A stretch of DNA of 64,000 nt, taken from positions 48,344,086 to 48,408,085 of the forward strand of contig CP154955.1 of the NCBI GenBank assembly GCA_039621445.1. Direction: 5' to 3'. The DNA is from Euglena gracilis (lineage: Eukaryota > Euglenida > Euglenophyceae > Euglenales). Below, piece by piece: positions 10,690 to 19,517 of this stretch (positions are counted from its first letter, which is position 1; each line of letters begins with the position of its first letter). A program made the position numbers and the translations under genes. The notes under the pieces were generated by a model. It saw nothing but the letters and a program-made list of their open reading frames with translations, was not told where the DNA came from and did no database searches.

Positions 10690-11760
10690 CCTACCACCCA
10701 ACGGGTTGGCGGCCCAAAACGGGGCGCTGGCGGGTCGAAAAACGCTCGTTTTCGGCTCAAAAACAGTTTTTCCGGGTCCGGGAGGCCAAAAAACATCGTT
10801 TCGGGCAAAATTTTTTTTCGATTTTTTTCGACTTTTTTGACCCGGTTTTGACCCAAAGTCAATGGGTCGGCGGCCCAAAACGGGGGGCGCCGGCGGGTCG
10901 AAAAACGCTCGTTTTCGGCTCAAAAACAGTTTTTCTGGGTCCGGGTGGCCAAAAAACATCGTTTCGGGCAAAATTTTTTTTTGATTTTTTTCGACTTTTT
11001 TGGCCGAAAACGGCTAAGTTGGAAAGAGGGAAAAGTGTACAAAATGGCCTAAATTGGCTGAAAAACGCCCATATCTCGGGCTAGGCGGTGAGCTGCGGGG
11101 AAACCAAAATCCCAGTAGATAGAGCGTTCCAAGGGCTTCAATTTAGGTCTCCGGACATTTCCTTTGATTTTGCATCATTTTCGAGAAATTTTGAAAACAT
11201 CGATTTTTTGACCCCCCACCCCCCGAAGACGGCTAAGTCGAACAGAGGGAAAAGTGTACAAAACGACCATCCATGCCAAAAACGGCCGTATCTCGGGCCA
11301 GGCGGGGAGTTGCGGGGAAATCAAAATACCGGCAGATGGGGCGTTCCAAGGGCTTCAAATTAGGTCTCCGGACATTTCCTTTGATTTTGCTTCATTTTGG
11401 AGATATTTTGAAAATTGACATTTTTTGGCCGAAATGGCAGAGTCCAAAGGGGGGGGGGCTTATCCAGGGGGGGGCGGGCCAATCCTACCCAGTTTGGACC
11501 CCTTCGCGCGTGAATAACTCGGGCCTGGCGGGGAGTTGGGAGTCAAACCCAGGTGATTCGGAAACTAGGAATCCAGTCGCTCGCGACTGAAAAAAAAATT
11601 CGGGAACGGGGCCGGGATCATGGTGATAATCCGCTGGTTCCCGAGGTGGCCCCGAGGGGGGGGGTTCGGGGGGGGGGTTCGGGGGGGGGTTTTCCCCCAG
11701 TGGTAAGCTTCGCTCTTACCCATAAAGGGATAAGAGCTCAGCGACCCCCCCATGTTGTAC
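10690..11760 (-). repeat. inverted copy of the 1.37-2.40 kb repeat
   Basis: The reverse complement of the 1370-2400 block, in the same order of sub-blocks, ending in the same GGTAAGCTTCGCTCTTACC hairpin (11702-11720). The two arms are about 8 kb apart and bracket exon 1. They look like separate insertions of one family in opposite orientation. Confidence 0.7.
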
Positions 11761-12530
11761 CCCCCCCATAATGTACCTCCCCCCCCAGAAAATGGCTCCC
11801 AGGGGTGGGGGTACAATATGGGGGGGGGCATGGTAGTCGGCCGACTACCCACTACCCCCCCCCCCAGTCTACCGCTTTGCGCCTGGGGTCGGCTAGGATT
11901 GGTTAAAAGTGGATATTTGAACAGAGTGCTTTGCTTTTTGGCCATTTTTGGCCGAGTGGCCAAAGTGACTGACCTCCCCCCAGGGGGGTGCGGGAAGTGG
12001 GTGACTGGTTTTTGAAAAGTGACTGGCAGGTTTTTTGAAAGTGGGAAGTGACCCCCGCCCCCCCCCCCCCCGGGGTCGGTAAGTAATGGTGTGGCCCACA
12101 GTGGGCACGCCTGATTTTTTGATGCTTTTTTGTTTTTTTTTTAATAACAATGTTTTTTTTAACCCATTGTTAGAAAACAATTCTTTTTTGAATGCATATT
12201 TTCAATCATTTTTGGCAGCTTCTAGGTCGTTTCTGCCAAAAAACTTCCTTCCACAAAAATGAAAAAAGTATGAAATAGTTTTTTTTGCATTTTTTTTTTG
12301 CATTGTTGACCATTTTTTTTTGGCAGTTTTTGAACTTAGTGGGATCAAAGTTTGGTTTTGGTATTTCATAGCGAGTTTTTTGAATGAAATTTCCTTTTTT
12401 TTGGTTTTTTCTTCTTCAAAAAACACGTTGTTTTGTATTTTTTTTAAAAAAAACAAAAAATGCCCACTCCACCAGACCTTCCTGTACAGCCCTGCCCCAG
12501 GGACCCCACCTTTTGTCCCCTGTGCCGCAG
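11761..12530. other. remainder of intron 1
   Basis: Poly-G/C repeats, a GTGACTGGTTTTTGAAAAGTG repeat block (about 11935-12060, family also at 29270-29400, 39640-39965 and 49590-49665), then a T-rich stretch (12115-12470) leading to the acceptor at 12529-12530. No gene. Confidence 0.5.
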
Positions 12531-12673
12531 ACCCCTTGGACCTGGGGTCCGTCGCCAGCGGCTCTGCGGTTGGGTCGTACCTCCGCGGCGTCCCCCTCAC
12601 CTCCGTCGCCAGCATCGAGGTGGTCGTCAAGCTGACAGGCGTGACGGGCGGCCCACGGCCCCGCTGGGCTTTG
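12531..12673 (+). CDS. LamG module 1, exon a
   Basis: The acceptor TGCCGCAG precedes 12531. The frame reads DPLDLGSVASGSAVGSYLRG and continues to SIEVVVKLTG, and it is closely similar to the exon at 36496 (LDLGSVASGSDVGAYLKG, SIEVVVNLTG). Between the two copies, changes fall largely at third positions. The likely donor is TTTG|GTGGGG, phase 0; an alternative, GGC|GTGACG at 12641, is also phase 0. Start phase 1 matches exon 1. I read it as the first strands of a laminin-G/ConA-like jelly roll because of what follows in the same order: a VNDGxFHTVA segment, a SIDG turn, and LFLGY with LQSIRLWSS. Confidence 0.65.
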
Positions 12674-13876
12674 GTGGGGCTGATGCAGGGATTTTTTTTT
12701 AACCTTGGACCCCCGGGGGGCGGAGGGGGGAGGGGTGGTGGGTGTGTCCGGCCGAGCACCCCCCCTGTGTCCGGCCGAGCCCCCCCCCCATGGGGGGTCT
12801 CCCCAGGGGGGGGTATTCTTCTGGGCGCCAAAGGGCCAAATTTTTTTGAAAAGGTGCTATTTTTAGCATTTTCGTGATTTTTTTGGCTATTTTCGGGGAA
12901 AAGTGAGTGGGTCCCCCGGGACCCCCCAGGGGGTGGGTGGATGGGGGGGGGGCCCCTCCCCCGGTCTTAAAAAAAACCTCTGGGATGATGTGTTGCTTTC
13001 CTCCGCATGTTACGTGTGTGATCAGGTTGTCAAACAATCTGCAATTTGACAATTGTTAATCCTGCGGACATGGCTCTGGGGGAATCCGCAAAATCTATTT
13101 GTAGGCAAACTTGGTCTCCCAATGTTTGCAGATTGCCCAAAATTTTCGAATCGCACGACTTCGCATGCGGCGTGTGTGCAAACTGAGCCCCCCTCCAACT
13201 TGCAATGCAACAATGCAAGGGAATGCAATTTTATCGCACGGCAACCCACCAGTTTTTTTTTTAAAGACCTCTGTCTGTAAAGGGTGTTTTTGTTCTCATG
13301 CTGGTGGTGGTCTTTGGGTGTTTTGGTGTGTGTGTGTGTGTGTGTGTGTGTGTTTCTCCTTCTGGATTGGGGGGGTCTAGGTGGACCACTGGGGGGGGGG
13401 GTGCAATTCACAAGGTAAGTCCCGCCAGGCTCCTCGCACAAAAGAAAAGGGCCAGAGGCGAAAAACAGTGCCACGCCAGAAGAGGGGATAAAGTCACCAA
13501 ACGGACAGCCACAGCGCCCACGGGGGGGGGGGGGTGGTATCTGGGACCCATTGGGGTCGTATTTTTCCCTCCTTGAACTCAAATCTGAACCAGCCAACCT
13601 GGCTTCACGGCCCGCATTTTCTTTGCAAATGATGTTTCATCATTTTCAGACATTTTCTTTTTTTTGGTTCAGGGTGCAGTTTTTTTTGAACGTCAGCCAG
13701 TTGTGACAAACTTCGAGAAAACACCAGGTGGAGCCAAATAAAGAGAAGGCTAGCACTCGAATGGGGTAACTTATGCAGGCATTTTCCCGGCTGGTTTTGC
13801 AGTCGACAAACCGGAACAGTGGCATCCCTGGGCCCCCAAGCGTGAAGCGTGACCCATGGGGTCGTGACCCCATGGT
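12674..13876. other. intron, with a TG microsatellite
   Basis: Holds poly-C/G runs, a (TG)n tract at about 13326-13352, and ordinary sequence. I see no other coding segment. Confidence 0.5.
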
Positions 13877-14008
13877 GTGCCCCTCTTCGGCAACGCGTAC
13901 TACACCAACAAAAACTGGTCTGTGTTCTTCGGCCACGACTACATCTATTCTGCAATGCAGGGCGACCCTGACCAGGCCCCCTCTCATCTCCTTACCCCCT
14001 CCTCTTGG
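13877..14008 (+). CDS. LamG module 1, exon b (acceptor not visible)
   Basis: The frame reads VPLFGNAYYTNKNWSVFFGH and on to DYIYSAMQ. It matches two separate pieces of module 2 (38502-38531 and 39139-39198). The end is placed at TCTTGG|GTGCAG, phase 0. There is an in-frame TGA at 13865-13867 and no AG between it and the conserved codons, so the acceptor is missing or of an unusual kind. The same TGA..CCATGGTGTGCC context precedes the module 2 counterpart. Confidence 0.5.
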
Positions 14009-14670
14009 GTGCAGGCTTCTTATTTACTTGGAGACCTTCCCTTGAGGGGAGGGGGTGGGCTGGTGGGTCCAGGGCCAGACCCCCAAGGGGGGGCCTTTGG
14101 ACAGCCTGACTTTGGGGGGGGGTCCCAGCCGGGCTGGGTGGGGGGGGACCCCCTGGCAGTTTTAAAGCAAAGAATGCTCCCCGGGTGGCTCCAGCCAGAA
14201 GGCCCTGAGAACCGGGGGCCAATGAGTTGGGGGGGGGGGGGCGGGGTAGGGGTGTGCGACTTCCCCCCGGGGGGTCCGGGGGCCCCGTTAGCACAGATGT
14301 GGTTAAGCCCTCCGCAAATGGAAGCCCTAGCAATGGTGTTCCTCCCTTCAATTGAGGCATGTGAAAACGTATTCTGAAGAGAATTCCCCGTATTCAGCCA
14401 CGGTTCGAATTGAAGTCCCCCGGGGTTTACAAATTGGGAGGGCAGTGCCATTGGCTGGGTTGCTGGGTTGCCACCCTTTCCCGCATTTCCGGCTGTCCAG
14501 TTTTTCTTCAATAAACTTCCCTCGGCAAAGAAAGAACTTTCCGTTGCAAACCCCCACGGTGGGTGGTCCAGGATGGGGGTGTGGGGGTCGACCCCCCAAC
14601 CAGCGTCACAGGGTTTCACGGATGGCCACGTCCGGGGGATTCTTGATGCTCTCCCGGGGACGTTCTGGTC

Positions 14671-14678
14671 ACCCCTTC
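14671..14678. repeat. 8 bp target-site duplication, left (ACCCCTTC)
   Basis: Identical to 16788-16795 on the other side of the hAT-like element. Confidence 0.9.
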
Positions 14679-15319
14679 CAAGCACCTATAGCTAAAATGG
14701 CCTAAAATGGCCTAAAATGGCCTAAAATGGCCTAAAATGGCCTAAAATGATTTTTTGACCCCCTATAGGTGGGGGTCCCTAAAATGGCCTAAAATGGCCT
14801 AAAATGGCCTAAAATGGCCTAAAATGGCCTAAAATGGGAAAATTCTGTTGCACAACAATTTTTTTGTGAACAACTGAAGCCATTCAGGCAATGACTTTCG
14901 GTGTCTTTTGTTAATGTGGACGGCAAACAGTGGATTTGGTGGAGGAGCACAGTCCCACAAGGCCCATGGTTCTATCCCAATAACACTCGTATCAGTCCCC
15001 AAATCCACAGCCCCAACCTTTTTTTGGTGGCTGAATTTTGAAGGTTTGCACAGATTATTTTTTCTTACTCCTACCTTGTTGGTTTGCACCGATGTTTGTT
15101 TCGCAAATAATGAAACGGAAGCACGGGGGAAAATTCAAAACAAAGATGAAAGATGTTGGAAAAATCTCAATTGATATATAAAATTCTAGCATTATCATAT
15201 ATAGCATATCAAATATAATTTTTGTAAGTAAATTTAATATTTCATTTTTATGAATAGACATAAAATTATTATAGATATTCTATGTATTTTATGTGTATAT
15301 TTCGTGTGGGTATTTTATT

Positions 15320-15596
15320 GGCAGCCATCTTCTACATGGCCCCCCCCCCTGGTCACTCTAAATGGCCCCCCTCCGGCATGTTTTGCGTTAATGATGGAGT
15401 AGGGTTAGGTGCGCGACTTAGGCTTAGGGTTAGGCCTAACGTGTACACCGAACACCCGTCTATAAGTTAGGCCTAAGCCTAAGCCTAAGTCGCGCACCTA
15501 ACCCTATCCCATCATTAACACAAAAAAACTATTTTGACCCCCTGGTCACTCTACATGGCCCCCCCGAGGGGGGGGGGCCATGTAGAAGACGGCTGC
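15320..15596. mobile_element. fold-back element nested in the hAT copy
   Basis: The left end GCAGCCATCTTCTACATGGC and the right end GCCATGTAGAAGACGGCTGC are inverted repeats with one mismatch. The flanks carry TATTTTATT at 15311-15319 and 15597-15605, a 9 bp duplication. The centre is itself an inverted repeat of TTAGGCCTAA/TAGGGTTAGGTGCGCGAC words, so nearly the whole element folds on itself. The second hAT copy lacks it. A 9 bp TSD would fit a Mutator-like source, but with one copy this is a guess. Confidence 0.75.
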
Positions 15597-15955
15597 TATT
15601 TTATTATTATTAATTTTGTTGATATATTTTCCATATTTATAAAGATTTTATAGTCATCAATTTTTAATTGTAGAATTATAAAATACAACATTAACATTAT
15701 ATTTAATGCAGTTTTTAGTAATACAAATAACACATGTTTTCATACAATTTTAGTAATAAAATAGAAATATGTTGAAATTAATAAGTATATGTATTAAGTC
15801 AAAATAATATTTATTGATATAATATATAATTGTACAATAATTATTACTGCAATCATATTGGAATAATATTGGTATATAATAATATGATAGAATATGATAT
15901 ATGTTATCGGTCAATAGGTACAGGATTGGGTTTATATATTTCACTTTTTGCCTGG

Positions 15956-16340
15956 TGAAATTCAATTTGACTTTGGCATTGTTTTAGGCATGCATATCAT
16001 TCATTTTAATATTATGATAAATATTTAAAGAATAATTTTTACCCGCCCCCCCCCTCCCCGGCAATTGACGCCCCCGGGCAATTGACGCCCCCCTCTGTGC
16101 CGGCCAAATTGTCACCCCGGGAAATTGTCACCCCCCTCTGTGCTGCCCAATTTGTCGTGCGACAATTGCCCGGGGGGGGAGGGTAAGATCCATAATACAA
16201 ACAAAAAATATTTTTTGGAAATATATTTTTTGTTTGTATCATGGATCTTAATAATTGTTCTTTAAATATTTATCATAATAATAAAATGAATGACATATAT
16301 GGCTGAAACAATGCCAAAATCAAATTGAATTTCACCAGGC
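15956..16340. repeat. inverted duplication with a hairpin inside the hAT copy
   Basis: TGAAATTCAATTTGACTTTG..ATCATTCATTTTAATATTAT (15956-16020) recurs inverted at about 16265-16340. The arms enclose poly-C/G repeats (16043-16180) and a tight AT-rich hairpin (AAGATCCAT..ATGGATCTT, about 16184-16250). The homologous stretch of copy 2 (about 56015-56065) has only one arm, so this duplication arose after the copies separated. Confidence 0.65.
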
Positions 16341-16787
16341 AGCACCAGCATTATCTTTCAGAAAAAATGACTTCTTATTGCGAAATTCCGCAAAATGGTG
16401 TAGAATTCACAAAAAACCGGGAGCCTTTTTAGTAGCACAATGAAAAAAATTTATTTTTGTCCAACGCTTTTTTTCTGAAAAAATTTCACTTTCAGAATTA
16501 CTCTATGAGTATGAATATAGATTTGTTGAGCTTCCCATTGTTTTTTCATGAATTTTGCATGCTTTTTTGGATGTACATTTGTTATTACTGAACAAGAGAA
16601 GGTTTGCACACGTTATGATACTGTTTTCCGGACAAAAATGACCAAAAAATATGATTTTCAGAACCCCCACCTATACCTTAAAATGGCCTAAAATGGCCTT
16701 AAATGGCCTAAAATGGCCTAAAATGGCCTAAAATGGCCTAAAATGGCCTAAAATGAGGAAATTTTTGGGCTTGACTATAGGTGCTTG

Positions 16788-16795
16788 ACCCCTTC
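16788..16795. repeat. 8 bp target-site duplication, right (ACCCCTTC)
   Basis: Matches 14671-14678 exactly. Confidence 0.9.
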
Positions 16796-16838
16796 CCCTA
16801 GCATTCACCGCTCTGGGACGCGGGGGCCTGGGCCTAAG

Positions 16839-16910
16839 ATTGATTACCCTGGCTCTGTCGACATGAACGACGGGCAGTTCCACACCGTGGCCATGCCCGC
16901 CCAACCTTGA
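16839..16910 (+). pseudogene. LamG module 1, exon c (damaged?)
   Basis: After CCTAAG the frame reads IDYPGSVDMNDGQFHTVAM, then reaches a TGA at 16908-16910. The VDMNDGQFHTVA segment is a good laminin-G-like match and corresponds to FTVNDGLFHTVATSALS in module 2. Unlike that exon, no GT donor is seen near the end before the stop. Either a donor is used inside the conserved segment (ACC|GTGGCC) or this exon is dead. Confidence 0.5.
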
Positions 16911-16912
16911 CT

Positions 16913-18293
16913 CCTCCCAAGCGCATATTTTGCACATATTTCGCATATTTAGCGCATATTGCACTTTTTTGGCCAAAAGCGCATATCTTGCATATTTTGC
17001 GCATATTTAACACATATTTCGAGGTTTTTGCAGGATTTTCCCACAGCGTGTTTGCCCATTCCCGCACATTTTGATTTTGCTTGACCACATATTTTGGGTC
17101 AATTTGGGCCATTGTGCACTATTTTGGGACCTTTCCCTCCTTTTTGGGCCATTTTCGCCATTTTGGGTCATTTTGGGATTTTATATGCCGCAGACCTAAA
17201 AATGTTTGTACATCACAGTCTGAGGAAAATATATTTTTTTTAATGAATTGGTGTGTATGAGCAACCTGGAGGAGCCACAGTGCCTGAAAACTGGCAGAAA
17301 ATGACCCAAAAATGTCCAACCCAAATACCTGATAAAGTATTGACTCCAATTGTCTACCACAACTTTTTAAACAATTTTTTGCAAAAAAATGAATATTTGT
17401 CATTTTCCTGAAGTTCCCCAAATTTCAACAAAACACATTGCAAAAATCATTTTGCTAACAATTGTTATTGCCCTTTTAATGCAAAGAAAGCAAAAAAACC
17501 AGACATCTGTGACATCTCTGTCCTCTAATTATTATGTTTTTGTCATGAATCGGTGTGCAGCAAACAAAAATCTTCGTCTGTATTTGTCGTCTGTTTTTTT
17601 TTTTGATTTTATGTGTACCAGTGAAAAATGTGCATTGCTTTGTGCATTTGATTCACAGCAAGGAGTGGTCCAATGGGCCATTTTTGGGCACTATCCGCCA
17701 TGGTTGGGAGCATTTTCTGTTGTTCTCTGTCACAAACTGATCCTAAATGGCCAATTAAGTATACTGCCTGCAAATCTAATTCATTTTTCTTGCCATTTTG
17801 GGCCCTTCTGCGCAATTCTGTGTCCATTTTGTATAATTTTTGACACAGTCAGCCATTGCTGAGTCATTTTGGTGCCATTTTGGCCACTGTCTGTCATATT
17901 TTGGTTGTTTTGGAACATTATCGACCACTTTTGGCCATTTTGGGTTGTTTTTGGCTGTAAAATGACTCTGTAGTGTAAATAATGACTAAAAAGGCCTAAA
18001 ATGGCCCAAACTGGCCTGAAATGGCCCCAAAATGACTGAAAACAGTCAAAGATGACCAAAAATGGTCGACGATAGCCCCAAATGGCACCAAGTTGGAGCA
18101 AAATGGTCTGAAATGAAGGAATGAGTGGGGATCGAAACCTGGCCCGGTTTTGTAAAACTCATATGTATTCCGCATATTTTCCAGCATATTGGTGCATATT
18201 CCCACATATTTCAGCACATTTGGGGCCCTGCGGAACATTATTTTGGGAGCCCAATCGACACCCAAATGGTGGGTTCCCCGGACCCCCCCCCCT
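16913..18293. other. intron sequence up to the 10 kb transposon
   Basis: AT-richer, with GCATATTT words (16920-17015 and 18160-18215) and dispersed AAAATGGCC/TTTTGGCCATT words (17880-18110). No gene is visible. Confidence 0.5.
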
Positions 18294-18298
18294 TGTGG
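18294..18298. repeat. 5 bp target-site duplication, left (TGTGG)
   Basis: Directly adjoins the left TIR; the same five bases follow the right TIR at 28311-28315. Confidence 0.8.
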
Positions 18299-18324
18299 CT
18301 TAGACGGCCGGGAATGCACTTTTC
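18299..18324 (+). repeat. left terminal inverted repeat, 26 bp
   Basis: CTTAGACGGCCGGG...CACTTTTC, a perfect inverted match to 28285-28310. Identity stops at base 27. Confidence 0.95.
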
Positions 18325-18339
18325 ACTTTTTGCCTAAGT

Positions 18340-19260
18340 TTGCGCACCCGCGCATTCTTTTTTGACCAAGTGAGTTGCCACCACCCGACGGGGCTGCCGA
18401 CTCGACAAGCCGAGGAGATCAAGGGCAAAGGTGTACCACGACTTCCGGCACGCGAGGATTTTTTTGAGGAATCCGACTTTTTTCACTTTGGGAGACATGT
18501 TTTTGACCTCCGCCGGCCGGGGGAAACACCTCGTCAAGCGAAGGCGGTGCGACACGAAACGCTGTTTTTCGGGGCGGCACCCTCGTCCGGTGAAGGCATG
18601 GCACCCGCCGGCTCCCCCCATTCCCCGGTGGCCTCGGTATTGCGCAGGTGCGCATTCACCCCCCTCCCCCCACCCCAGCTTTATTTTGATTTGAAGACAA
18701 AGCATGGGCCTTTGGCTGGAGACACCCTTCCCTCCCTTGCCGGTCCCATCCCTTACCTTCCCTCGCTGTCCTTTGGTCCTTGGTCCGATATAGGGGGAGA
18801 GGGGAGGGGGAGCAGGGGTATAGGGGGGGAGGTGTGCAGGGGTTGAGGGGTGGGCGGTCCGACACATGGTTGGAGCGGCGTGGGTATGCTTCGCCGGGGG
18901 TATAGGGTTGACAGAGGGGGTGTGACAGGGTCCCATGGCCCACAGGGGTTCACCGAGGCACGCCGTGCCTGGCAGACACACTGCGTCTCCTCTGGCCGCA
19001 CCGCGCGCCTGCGCCGCCCGACGCCCCGCCGCTGCCGGCCCCGGCGCAGCGCTGGACGCGCTGGTAGGTGCACTCCCCTTGGCCTTGTATCTCTCCTGTG
19101 GGGGAGAGGGAGGGGTGTGCCCGCACCTGACCCATCTCCCAGGGGTGAACCCCCGAGTGGCCTCGGGTGTGCCACCCTGGTCCAGCGAGCCTCCTAAGTG
19201 TACGCTTGGTGTGTGTGCTACTGGCCGGTGTGCGTGTACCGCATGGTAATCCAAATTAAA
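18340..19260. other. right-hand (3') end region of the transposon, coding status unclear
   Basis: 18,356-18,640 is open on the plus strand (acidic, Phe-rich, e.g. REDFFEESDFFHFGRHVFDL) and on the minus strand (basic, e.g. KNMSPKVKKVGFLKKILACR), so I cannot choose a strand. There is no in-frame ATG near the start. A plus-strand spliced reading is possible (donor CCTCG|GTATTG near 18637, acceptor CCCACAG near 18946, donor CGCTG|GTAGGT near 19064). Palindrome copies occur at 18341 and 18641. Confidence 0.25.
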
Positions 19261-19517
19261 AAGGCATGCATGATTCAGGAGAGGGGATGAATTCGCATGT
19301 GCGCATTCTTTTGGCCCGGACACTGTGTGCAGTGTATGCAACCCCCAGCTGCTATGTATGTCGACTGTGTACGCGAGAGGGGTTGGCAGAATGGGAGGGG
19401 ATTGTCTCTGGGGAAGAGAGGGGTGTGCATGGGAAAACAATGCGCATGTGCGCAATCAGCACACTATGTTTGCACTGGGCTGAGGAGTCTGAAGGGGGAG
19501 TGCACCCCCCTGTGGTC

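Larger units (their letters stand above)
14679..16787. mobile_element. non-autonomous hAT-like element, copy 1 (2,109 bp)
   Basis: Ends are CAAGCACCTATAG at 14679-14691 and its exact reverse complement at 16775-16787. It is flanked by the perfect 8 bp duplication ACCCCTTC, the size made by hAT transposases. Both subterminal regions carry arrays of GGCCTAAAAT (14696-14835 and 16680-16755). The interior has no transposase frame, so mobility would need a transposase in trans. It is about 540 bp longer than copy 2 (55223-56788) because of a fold-back insertion at 15320-15596 and an inverted duplication around 15956-16340. It sits in an intron of module 1, ending 51 bp before the exon c homology begins. 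Confidence 0.9.

Noticed and set aside
18334-19455. 373-codon minus-strand frame at the left end of the transposon
   Set aside because: No domain, runs through two palindrome copies and low-complexity Pro/Thr sequence; at most part of it could be an exon.
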